The notes under the pieces: model-generated
Told to the model about the DNA's origin: nothing
Databases searched by the model: none
The model's input: the letters and a program-made list of their open reading frames with translations, nothing else
Translations under genes and position numbers: made by a program
Shown: in pieces, positions 9,501 through 15,566 of the stretch
How positions within the stretch are numbered: the first letter of the stretch is position 1
Layout of the letters: the number at the start of each line of letters is the position of its first letter
Source of the DNA: Methanobacteriota archaeon
Lineage (GTDB): Archaea; Thermoplasmatota; Poseidoniia; Poseidoniales; Poseidoniaceae
Direction of reading: 5' to 3'
Assembly: GCA_002726845.1 (NCBI GenBank)
Contig: PBSP01000051.1
Span: 9,363-30,230, forward strand
Length of the DNA: 20,868 nt

Positions 9501-9580
9501 GGAACAAGAATTGGGGTGACAAAAAATAGCGTGAGGCATACGCAAAGGAATCGATTTCTCCACACGGACCGTTCTTCCAT
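6518..9580 (-). CDS. Large secreted, C-terminally membrane-anchored surface protein with paired EF-hand loops
   Basis: 1020 residues; family not recognised. Residues 1-31 are a signal peptide (basic start, hydrophobic core FLCVCLTLFFVTPILVPF, then ASA). Two perfect 12-residue EF-hand loops follow: 48-59 (DGDDDGTPTQQE) and 123-134 (DLDLDGSGTIGE), both with Asp at 1, 3 and 5, Gly at 6 and Glu at 12, so calcium binding is likely. The long middle part is acidic, beta-rich and poor in Lys, with a few Cys pairs, as for an extracellular domain. A membrane segment lies at about 935-957 (FWAYPAVVVILLILLI) followed by RRRRKKKKKK and a 50-residue cytoplasmic tail, giving an outside-facing type I topology. 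The architecture is common among marine group II exported proteins. The actual role is unknown. It converges on uvrC with shared stop bases. Confidence 0.8.
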   Translation of the reverse strand: MEERSVWRNRFLCVCLTLFFVTPILVPFASADGMDICDFGDSKCDDYDGDDDGTPTQQEWIRGTYDFDLHDTTTIHINMDWAIREFNRTKLGLTGAPYDAALLSEGLEEHDGIPADMIRSYLDLDLDGSGTIGEKMLGDVEDTIRELLTNGFGTVEMIDTDYSTTFTEEGTSVTCTKEGSDDSIHDSGSTTTENNVFEPPICLNTFAIIKLSTSTFNLLDNTNLDLERAYQGLLIMGSELTTEFSVFADPGHYSTFVISPPDYAAVLDVGGENGNKVPIACTPATCVGRWTVNNLVPEDGREEQTVSLTMGHRNTSTTSVVELDPSKEAVSLHLKVDLFDEQAVQIDFIAGISYLDSTTMENWGISLVELSSLATIPQITSDGIRLAYENGIAPLDDFTDQFPVASIGNAFSDSIPGGPNIEMGELSWVSDSVAEGIEGPAGGLNYSHSVGCSETVVPPNTISYCIEGSSAMGYAHPIYLRSTSNTFSLGLLDIIQDNLPENQFSEYFEDITNEDLRRVMDAGLSLETVLDTSFLESMIPSDLPPSKITLELILPNWVETIDGEDRIVLQHSVTGENRNEVSIAGPSPYTYNHPILNENDEVICLQTQKTCVSTSLEIDFETFDINEWTKSVSIEFGLEASAVVHRVALPQGYYDINDDTTVRMEVIPSDLVRLIGDIMSRSDSPMKIERCLEPDTEFENCPEARQLVFELTSDGLMEFGTEVGEILTNEIHTAAEELENIKENPQFSDVDISDFSIETSLAGLGTPGPVVSDDVGLSVTVKIPKVRFTLAVSSSWGDLFSGDPDLITLSLLTEDINSAFRSPFLQPMVLMVDEVSSIFATSLVSSEGVTFPPLEEEALTFQTGSWDTTIHEDTEFDLTGPVSFTLPKGIVVKEGTSQQGNMEITEDGDGRQVITYTIPPDGLDDEVTLRLQVTWMYLLGQFWAYPAVVVILLILLIRRRRKKKKKKRAAREAKHSLYKAQKMGLSESDFAQMAGLVDRQVGGYDEGINPFEAMSKEPPR

Positions 9581-9642
9581 AGTGCCCGAACAGACCGAAG
9601 ACCTTCAAAGGACTTGCCCCTAGCAGTGCTGTAGGCGTCATC

Positions 9643-10749
9643 ATGCCAATTCAACCGTGTCTTCTAGTCCCTATCGCATACGGTGAAACAGCGCGACAAG
9701 CCTTACTCGACGTTGGTGCTCTGAATCAGATGTATACGCCAGAACGCATTGGGGATGAATTGGCATTACCCATCTTCCAAGGGATGGAACTCAAAACAGT
9801 CGATTTTGAACACCGATTGGACAACATCGATGTCAGAGCATCTCCTGAACCGATCGACCCGCACAGTCGGCTGCAACAATGCATTCTACCACTGATTGAT
9901 TTTGACAAAAAATTAGCCAAAACAATCCCTCGAAAGTGGGAACGGCTTGACGACCTTATCCTGTTTCCTAAAGATGCATTTGTTGGTGATGAATGGGATG
10001 CAGTGCTACAACAGCACAGTGATTTCTTCAAACGAATTGCCGATGCGCTTCGGGCCCAACGTATTGGACGACAGCAACCCATTGCTGCTGACCAAATGCG
10101 TACGTCTCAGGTTGAACTTCTGCATGGCTTGAGCGGTTGGGTGGAAGTCAAAGACAACGGGTTAGTCTACGGATTTGATGCAACGAAAGTGATGTATTCA
10201 TCGGGCAATGTTTCCGAGCGTCATCGTATGAGCAGCATAAATGCAGATGGCGAAGTTGTCATTGATGCGTATGCAGGTATCGGCTATTACTGTTTGCAGC
10301 TTCTTGTGCATTCAAAGGTCGAACACGTGCATGCATGTGAAATCAATCCAAACAGTATCAAAGCGCTTGCATGGTCGGCAACCAAAAACGGTGTTGAAGA
10401 AAAACTCACGATTCATCAACAGGATAACCGCATCACACTACGGCAACTGGCCGGATGCGCAGATCGCGTCCTCCTTGGCTATCTTCCGAGTTCTGAAGCA
10501 ACGTGGAAACCCGCAGTTGAGGCATTGAAACCCCAAGGAGGTACGCTTCACATTCACATGAACGTTGAAGAGGAGCGCATCGAAAATTGGTGCGAGGATA
10601 CGATTCAACAATGTCTGAATTATGCGCAAAAATCGGGCCGAAATTGGCATCTTAACTCATACCATCTTGAGAAAGTCAAGTGGTACGCACCCCGCATTCG
10701 TCATGTCGTCTTGGATGTGTCGTTTTCATCGAGCAGTACCGCTTCATAG
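9643..10749 (+). CDS. taw2: Taw2/TYW2-type tRNA(Phe) wyosine aminocarboxypropyltransferase
   Basis: 368 residues of the Trm5/TYW2 class I SAM-binding family. Residues 176-195 carry YGFDATKVMYSSGNVSERHR, the motif before the Rossmann domain. Motif I is VIDAYAGIGYY (206-216), followed by ACEINPNS (231-238). The deciding motif is LGYLPSSEATW (278-288): TYW2 enzymes have LPSSE here, while Trm5 methyltransferases have NLP. Motifs HIHMN (303-307) and VKWYAPRIRHVVLDV (345-359) also fit. TYW2/Taw2 uses SAM as a donor of an aminocarboxypropyl group, transferring it to C7 of 4-demethylwyosine at position 37 of tRNA(Phe), which keeps the reading frame at Phe codons. No other wyosine gene is in the window. 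Its last 49 nt overlap the convergent cyclophilin gene. Confidence 0.9.
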   Translation: MPIQPCLLVPIAYGETARQALLDVGALNQMYTPERIGDELALPIFQGMELKTVDFEHRLDNIDVRASPEPIDPHSRLQQCILPLIDFDKKLAKTIPRKWERLDDLILFPKDAFVGDEWDAVLQQHSDFFKRIADALRAQRIGRQQPIAADQMRTSQVELLHGLSGWVEVKDNGLVYGFDATKVMYSSGNVSERHRMSSINADGEVVIDAYAGIGYYCLQLLVHSKVEHVHACEINPNSIKALAWSATKNGVEEKLTIHQQDNRITLRQLAGCADRVLLGYLPSSEATWKPAVEALKPQGGTLHIHMNVEEERIENWCEDTIQQCLNYAQKSGRNWHLNSYHLEKVKWYAPRIRHVVLDVSFSSSSTAS

Positions 10750-11666
10750 ACGTCCACTTCGCCTTTTGATTGATTTCGTTTAATCCAAAATATGGTACCA
10801 GCTCCGATAGCGAGCAGCACCGTTGCAATAGGAACCAACGGATTGCTCGTTTCTGATTTTTCAGTCGATGCTTGCTGCGACAAAACGCCGTCTGGATCAG
10901 CCACACCGATCATCTCAATGGTGTTGATTTTTACTTCATAGACTGGGCGTCCTGCGCTTGAGAATGGATTGTCAAGGTCGGTTCCGCTTGGATCGTCCGA
11001 GGTGGGAACCTCGGCAATTGCGCGCACATGACTCATTCCATCACGAACAATCCCAAAGGTTGCATATCCTCCATCATCTCGGTTCTCCGGGTCGAGATTG
11101 TGCGCTTCCGTCTCTGCGATGTACCATTGCGAATCGGCAGAGTCCTGTTCTGTACCACGTGCCATTCCAATGGCTCCATCCACATGGCTGAGGTTCTCAT
11201 TGTGCTCGAGTGGGATGGTTTCACCGGTGCCCCCACTGCCACACTGTACTGGCAAGCCAGGAATGTAAACGACAGTGGTCTTGCATTCAGGGTCCCCTGA
11301 TTGTGTAACAAAATCATTGATGACGCGATGAAAGAAAATACCATCATAGAGATCCTCTTCAATGTGGTCGATCATGTTTGCAACCGTAATCGGTGCCCAT
11401 TGAGGGAACAATTCAACAATAATGGTTCCTGAAACCTCACCCGCAAGATGACCTGGCGTGTAGGTCACATTGATGGCAAAAACGGGATCTCCGAAGTAGG
11501 AGTATTGCATTGGTGTGTCCTCTACAACAGGGCCGTCCGTCCACGAGGATGGGTCGATTCCATTGTTTTTCCATGGTGGCTCTTCATCACCGGTTACTGT
11601 AATCGGAAGAAGAAGGAGAACAAGTAAGCATGACAAAACAATCCTTTGTCTGGATGCTTTGCCCAT
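10701..11666 (-). CDS. Exported, membrane-anchored cyclophilin-type peptidyl-prolyl isomerase
   Basis: 321 residues from the ATG at 11666, which places a signal peptide at the very N-terminus (MGKASRQRIVL then a Leu-rich core, residues 8-25). ATGs at 11699 and 11720 are in frame and would add 11 or 18 residues, with the longest form overlapping the upstream gene. The cyclophilin domain spans about 79-252. FFHRVINDFVTQSGDP (111-126) keeps the catalytic Arg114 and the Phe119 and Gln122 of the active site, and GAIGMARG (164-171) is the second conserved block. Cys128 and Cys142 could pair as a disulfide outside the cell. A membrane anchor lies at about 275-296, followed by a 25-residue cytoplasmic tail. 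The enzyme would catalyse cis-trans isomerisation of prolyl bonds in exported proteins. It follows the two sugar genes closely on the same strand, so co-transcription is likely. Confidence 0.88.
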   Translation of the reverse strand: MGKASRQRIVLSCLLVLLLLPITVTGDEEPPWKNNGIDPSSWTDGPVVEDTPMQYSYFGDPVFAINVTYTPGHLAGEVSGTIIVELFPQWAPITVANMIDHIEEDLYDGIFFHRVINDFVTQSGDPECKTTVVYIPGLPVQCGSGGTGETIPLEHNENLSHVDGAIGMARGTEQDSADSQWYIAETEAHNLDPENRDDGGYATFGIVRDGMSHVRAIAEVPTSDDPSGTDLDNPFSSAGRPVYEVKINTIEMIGVADPDGVLSQQASTEKSETSNPLVPIATVLLAIGAGTIFWIKRNQSKGEVDVYEAVLLDENDTSKTT

Positions 11667-11691
11667 GAACAAACCATGGCTTGCCTGTTCA

Positions 11692-12879
11692 TCAATCATT
11701 TGACGAAGGTCGTTGCTCATCGAGGCAATTCTTGAGGATGGATTTGAATTCGTTCAATTGTTCTGTAACGTCATAGTGATGGTTGCCAACGAAGAAGCCC
11801 TGATTATGAATTCGATTTGCTGCTGGCAATTCCCCGTGAATTGAATGGTCAAGATGTTCAATGACAGGATTGAGAGTGAAGTTTCCAGCGACGATTGGCC
11901 GGGTTTCTACACCTGCATCCCGAAGTGCATCGAGAACTGGCCCTCGCTTACACCAATCGGGAAGGACTATCGAAAACCCAAACCAAGACGATTCTCCTAT
12001 CTCCTTCTGAATCAAGATTTCAGGGAGTTCGCGCATCAACTCTTGAAAAATTGTTGCATTAGCACGCCGGCCCTCTATGATATGGTTAACCTTACGAAGT
12101 TGGGCCTGACCGATGGCTCCTGACATTTCCAAGGGACGTAGATTGTAACCTGGAAGTACGAAGCGGAACGATTCCATGAAAGGATCATCAGATTTTGCAA
12201 CAACATGGTTTTCCTTCGGTAAATTTCGGGTCCAACCATGAGCTCGCAGTGAAAGCATAACGTGATACAATTCCTCATCATCAGTCACAGTTACGCCGCC
12301 TTCCATCGTCGAAATGTGATGGCTAAAGAAAGAACTGAACGTACCTGCAAGGCCAAAGGTACCTGCTTGTTTCCCATCGATGGTTGCCCCCAATGATTCA
12401 CAATTGTCTTCAATCACGTACAAATTGTGTTTTTCAGCAAGAGCGAGTAAGCGAGGATAATCGACTGAGTTGCCAAGAAGATTTACACAAAATATCATCT
12501 TGGTTTTTTCAGTAATCGCATCTTCGATTGCATCGATATCGATGTTGAGTGTCTTTTCATCGATGTCAACAAACCGCATCGATAATCCATATTGATGTAC
12601 AGGAAAATAAGTTGTTGACCACGAAACTGCTGGGACAAGAACCTCATCACCTGGGTTCAAATCGATTCCTTTAGCATAAATCATTCCGGCAACTGCGAGC
12701 AGATTTGCGGAAGAACCTGAGTTGGACATGATGGCGTACTTTGCGCCAAAGAACGCTGCAAATTGTTTCTCAAATGCCTCGACCTCAGGGCCCATACTGA
12801 ACCTATCACTGTCGATAACACGCTGAATTGCCGCGTATTCTTCCTTATCCCAAGTACTCGTTGCAAGTGGTAAACTCAT
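11692..12879 (-). CDS. colD: ColD-type PLP-dependent GDP-4-keto-6-deoxymannose 3-dehydratase (lysine replaced by histidine)
   Basis: 395 residues of the DegT/DnrJ/EryC1 (aspartate aminotransferase fold) family. The Lys that normally binds PLP is absent: the active-site block reads FSHHISTMEGG (185-195), with His187 where aminotransferases have Lys. This switch defines the sugar 3-dehydratases ColD and RfbH/E1, and His188 does this job in E. coli ColD. Asp158 (VIEDNCES) is placed to hold the PLP nitrogen. The Cys cluster of RfbH-type iron-sulphur enzymes is missing, and the length matches ColD (about 388). Blocks such as PAVSWSTTY, RAHGWTRNLP and VLPGYNLRPLEMSGAIG agree with E. coli ColD as I remember it. 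ColD uses glutamate to make PMP and removes the C3 hydroxyl of GDP-4-keto-6-deoxymannose. The start overlaps the upstream stop as ATGA, indicating translational coupling. Confidence 0.85.
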   Translation of the reverse strand: MSLPLATSTWDKEEYAAIQRVIDSDRFSMGPEVEAFEKQFAAFFGAKYAIMSNSGSSANLLAVAGMIYAKGIDLNPGDEVLVPAVSWSTTYFPVHQYGLSMRFVDIDEKTLNIDIDAIEDAITEKTKMIFCVNLLGNSVDYPRLLALAEKHNLYVIEDNCESLGATIDGKQAGTFGLAGTFSSFFSHHISTMEGGVTVTDDEELYHVMLSLRAHGWTRNLPKENHVVAKSDDPFMESFRFVLPGYNLRPLEMSGAIGQAQLRKVNHIIEGRRANATIFQELMRELPEILIQKEIGESSWFGFSIVLPDWCKRGPVLDALRDAGVETRPIVAGNFTLNPVIEHLDHSIHGELPAANRIHNQGFFVGNHHYDVTEQLNEFKSILKNCLDEQRPSSND

Positions 12880-13793
12880 TCCAATGTCTCCTTCAGGTAG
12901 TCATACGTAATCGCTAATGCTTCTTCAAATGGCGTTTTTGGAGACCAGCCCAATCGTTGCTGATTGTGAAGGTTCAAACAACGGCGTAAACGGCCAACTG
13001 GACGGTCGTAATCGTGTTTGAGTTCACCAGAAAAGCCGGTGATTTTCGCCATGCGTTGATGCATCTCCTTTACGCTAACTTCAACCCCCGAACCGACATT
13101 CATAACCTCAGGCAGACGTTGAAAATCTTCAAGTGCAAAGCAAATGAAGTCTGCTAAGTCGGGAGCGTACAGGAATTCGCGCTTGGCAGAGCCGTCACCC
13201 CAAATTACGATTGGCTCATTTTGTTGCTTGGCTTTGTGCATCCGATGTAAAATCGCAGGAAGCATGTGACCGGTTTCGAGCGAAAAATTATCGTACGGTC
13301 CAAACAAATTGCACGGTAATATGGTTTTGAAAGCAACACCGTGCTGTTCGTTTGCCATTGCACAAGCCCGATAAACGACGTATTTTGAGAGTGCATAGCC
13401 TTCGATTGGACCTTCAAATGCACCGTGACCAAGCGAGGACTCCAAGAGCGGCTGTGGTGCTTCGCTTGGATACACCGTTGCACTTCCGATGTTGAGCATT
13501 GTTGCTATTCCAGACTGAACGCAAGAACGAATGAGATTCATCCCCATCGTTACATTCGTATCAAACGAATGGTGTTTGTTTCGTTTGCTGGATGCGATCC
13601 CTGCAACGTATGCAGCACAGTGAACGACTGCATCGATTGGATTGGACGCAGTGTAAACGAGGGTCGCTTCAGCATCCGTAAGGTCAAGCTCTTCCTGAGA
13701 AGGAGCCAGAACCTCATGTCCACGGTTTTTGAGCATCGGAACAAGGTGTTGACCCAACATTCCCGAGGCTCCAGTAACCAGAACAGTGGCCAT
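12876..13793 (-). CDS. GDP-fucose synthase/ColC-like sugar epimerase-reductase
   Basis: 305 residues from the ATG at 13793, chosen because a TATA-like box lies about 25 nt upstream. A GTG at 13805 would add four residues. It is an extended short-chain dehydrogenase: NADP-binding GASGMLG (8-14), Ser104, Tyr133 and Lys137 as catalytic triad (YALSK), then LPCNLFGPYDNF (159-170) and WGDGSAKREFLY (198-209), the signature of GDP-L-fucose synthase. Numbering is offset by exactly 3 from E. coli Fcl: Fcl His179 is kept (His176) but the epimerisation Cys109 is Thr106. In colitose synthesis the Fcl homologue ColC does C5 epimerisation and C4 reduction on the ColD product. The 4-nt overlap with the ColD-like gene points to this role. 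An ordinary Fcl or a reductase without epimerase activity remain possible. Confidence 0.82.
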   Translation of the reverse strand: MATVLVTGASGMLGQHLVPMLKNRGHEVLAPSQEELDLTDAEATLVYTASNPIDAVVHCAAYVAGIASSKRNKHHSFDTNVTMGMNLIRSCVQSGIATMLNIGSATVYPSEAPQPLLESSLGHGAFEGPIEGYALSKYVVYRACAMANEQHGVAFKTILPCNLFGPYDNFSLETGHMLPAILHRMHKAKQQNEPIVIWGDGSAKREFLYAPDLADFICFALEDFQRLPEVMNVGSGVEVSVKEMHQRMAKITGFSGELKHDYDRPVGRLRRCLNLHNQQRLGWSPKTPFEEALAITYDYLKETLE

Positions 13794-13814
13794 ATGCCAC
13801 GCCACAACCTCGGT

Positions 13815-13822
13815 CTTAAATA
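13815..13822 (-). promoter_or_regulatory. TATA-like box for the dideoxysugar operon
   Basis: On the minus strand the string tatttaag is centred about 25 nt upstream of the ATG at 13793, the spacing expected for a leaderless archaeal transcript beginning at that ATG. This favours 13793 over the GTG at 13805 as the start of the sugar reductase. Confidence 0.4.
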
Positions 13823-13838
13823 GGAATGTGCATAGGGA

Positions 13839-13863
13839 ATTTTATCCACTTTGGTGGAATTCC
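13839..13863 (+). promoter_or_regulatory. TATA-like box and small dyad upstream of the glycosyltransferase pair
   Basis: aattttatc at 13839-13847 resembles a TATA box; a start site about 26 nt later would leave a short leader carrying ggtga (13871-13875), 6 nt before the TTG start at 13882. Just after the box, TCCAC and GTGGA (13845-13849 and 13854-13858) form a 5-bp inverted repeat with a 4-base centre, where a repressor could bind. Both readings are inferences from sequence alone. Confidence 0.3.
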
Positions 13864-13881
13864 AATGGTTGGTGAAGCGAA

Positions 13882-14634
13882 TTGAAACTCCTTCTATGCA
13901 CCATTTCTCGGAACAATGCGAAGCGCCTAAAAACGTGGTACAAGCAACTCAACGCACTCCTTGACTTGCTGATTGGAGTTCACGATGTCGAAGTGTCGAT
14001 CTACGAAAACGATTCAACCGATGGAACCAAAAAGCGTCTTGAGAAATACGCAAAGCTTCTTTCAATGAAATGCAAAACGACATGCACAACAACCGACCTT
14101 GGTACTCAACACCTTGTCGGTAAAGAAGGAGCACGAGTCAAAAACATTGCAAAGGCCCGCAATGCAGCAATCGAACAAGCTTCACAGATACATGAGTTCG
14201 ATAAAATCGTCTTTATTGAGACGGACGTGTTGTACAATCCGCAAGATGCTGTTGAGATTATTCTGCATCAAGGTGACATCATCTCAGGGTACACAACCAA
14301 CGCTCTCGGGCAGTTTTACGATGCTTGGGCAACACGAAAAACCTCCGATGAAACATGGTGGGAGCATGGTATTCCGACGGAGAAAACCCAGGTCTGGTCC
14401 ACCTTCAATGGCGTGTGTACTTACACTGCGAAGGCGTTTCAAGAAGGAGCACGTTTCGATGGAGTGAATCCTCGAACTGAAATGACGGATTGTGACACGA
14501 CCGTGATCTGCGAGGTGTTTCGCACAATGGGATACGACAACATAGCCATGCTCCCAATCAACATTCGCCATCCACCAACTTCGCTAAGAGAACGGTTGTT
14601 TTATGTCAAACAACGCTTGTTTGGGAGGGTTTGA
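13882..14634 (+). CDS. Glycosyltransferase, CAP59/GT69-like
   Basis: 250 residues from a TTG with ggtga 6 nt upstream. The fold looks GT-A: an N-terminal strand (LLLCTISRNN), then YENDSTDGT (41-49), which is the nucleotide-sugar-binding turn, Arg/Lys-rich KNIAKARNAA (87-96), the acidic strand FIETDVLYNP (111-120) in the place of a DxD metal site, FYDAWATRK (145-153) and TDCDTTVIC (202-210). The YENDSTDGT...ETDV...FYDAWA order is that of the CAP59/cryptococcal mannosyltransferase family (GT69), whose characterised members add alpha-1,3-mannose. No membrane segment or signal peptide is seen, so it should act in the cytoplasm. It is divergent from the dideoxysugar operon and nearly touches the next glycosyltransferase, so it probably helps build the same glycan. 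Donor and acceptor are unknown. Confidence 0.75.
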   Translation: MKLLLCTISRNNAKRLKTWYKQLNALLDLLIGVHDVEVSIYENDSTDGTKKRLEKYAKLLSMKCKTTCTTTDLGTQHLVGKEGARVKNIAKARNAAIEQASQIHEFDKIVFIETDVLYNPQDAVEIILHQGDIISGYTTNALGQFYDAWATRKTSDETWWEHGIPTEKTQVWSTFNGVCTYTAKAFQEGARFDGVNPRTEMTDCDTTVICEVFRTMGYDNIAMLPINIRHPPTSLRERLFYVKQRLFGRV

Positions 14635-14636
14635 GC

Positions 14637-15527
14637 ATGATGAAAACTGCTCTGTTTACCGTGAGTTACAATCGGCCTGATTTGATGCGAGAATTACTCG
14701 GAGGCCTCGAGAAAAATCTTGCAGATCTCGAAACAATTGATGTGTTCCACTACGTGGACGGCGGTGTAAAATCTGCACAGTCTGAAATCAAGCAAATCAT
14801 CGAAGAGTCCAAAGTACCATACACCTCAATCGTTTTGCGAGAAGAAAACTACGGGGTTGGACGAAATCTCATTGGTGCCCGCCGTGATTTGTTCGACGCT
14901 CACGGTTATCAGCGCGTGATTCTGATCGAAGACGACCTCATTCCTGGACCAAATTTTGTGAAAACAACATGCGCTCTCGCCGATTGGGCACGGCAATTCA
15001 ACGACGTCGGTATGGTTCAAGTTTGGAATTTACCGCATCAAACGATTTCGGAAACCGATCTTGATGTCGTCGTCCCTACGCACGAACATTTCTATACGTA
15101 CTGCGTCGATGTTGAAGTTTGGGAGGAGATCAAGAACACCCTTTACGAATACGAACGAACGTATCTTCAAGGCGTCTCGTATGCAGACAAAGATTGGAGA
15201 GGTATACGCAAACGGTTCATGAAACCGCGCTATTCAAAACAGCGTCTTATCCGAGGAGGCTCCATGTTGCTGGATGCGGAAACCACTCATCCTCCACCGT
15301 TTGGACCTCGATTGAAAAGAACGGTTCCGACAGGTCAAGATGCAATTACCGCACTAGCGTTGTGGGAAAAAGGCTTCATACGCCTCGCTACGCTTGCACC
15401 TCGTGCCGTCATGAAAGGCGTTGATGGTGTTCACAGTACAGCCAAAATTTTTGAGCAACTCGGTTTGAATCAGCAATCTGAGTATGAATGGAATCAGGAC
15501 GTCCCGACCTCATTCCGATTGCGATAG
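14637..15527 (+). CDS. GT-A glycosyltransferase, possibly GT13/GT2-like
   Basis: 296 residues from the ATG at 14637, which has ggagg (14624-14628) 8 nt upstream; an in-frame TTG at 14631 would sit too close to that site, and ATG 14640 is a near-equal alternative. The protein opens with ALFTVSYNRPDLMRELL, a GT2-type nucleotide-binding strand and helix. ENYGVGRN (70-77) and VILIEDDLIPGPNF (94-107) follow, the EDD being the metal-binding triad and the EDDL.PGPNF string recalling the N-acetylglucosaminyltransferase I (GT13) family. TGQDAITALALW (232-243) is a likely acceptor-side acidic block. No membrane segment. It starts 2 nt after the stop of the preceding glycosyltransferase, so the two are co-transcribed and probably act in sequence. 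Sugar specificity cannot be told from sequence. Confidence 0.78.
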   Translation: MMKTALFTVSYNRPDLMRELLGGLEKNLADLETIDVFHYVDGGVKSAQSEIKQIIEESKVPYTSIVLREENYGVGRNLIGARRDLFDAHGYQRVILIEDDLIPGPNFVKTTCALADWARQFNDVGMVQVWNLPHQTISETDLDVVVPTHEHFYTYCVDVEVWEEIKNTLYEYERTYLQGVSYADKDWRGIRKRFMKPRYSKQRLIRGGSMLLDAETTHPPPFGPRLKRTVPTGQDAITALALWEKGFIRLATLAPRAVMKGVDGVHSTAKIFEQLGLNQQSEYEWNQDVPTSFRLR

Positions 15528-15566
15528 AAGCGCCATCCTCTTCAAGTTCCAACGATTGGATGTGTC

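Noticed and set aside
9643..10749. Trm5 tRNA m1G37 methyltransferase
   Set aside because: The family fits, but the LPSSE motif in place of NLP marks the TYW2/Taw2 branch.
11692..12879. Ordinary sugar aminotransferase (ArnB/Per type)
   Set aside because: The PLP lysine is His187 in an otherwise intact active-site block, which fits dehydratases and not transaminases.
11692..12879. RfbH-type iron-sulphur CDP-sugar dehydratase
   Set aside because: The clustered cysteines of RfbH/E1 are absent; only four scattered Cys are present, and the length is that of ColD.
14631..14636. TTG start for the second glycosyltransferase, giving a 4-nt overlap with the first
   Set aside because: The SD-like ggagg ends only 2 nt before it, but is 8 nt before the ATG at 14637.
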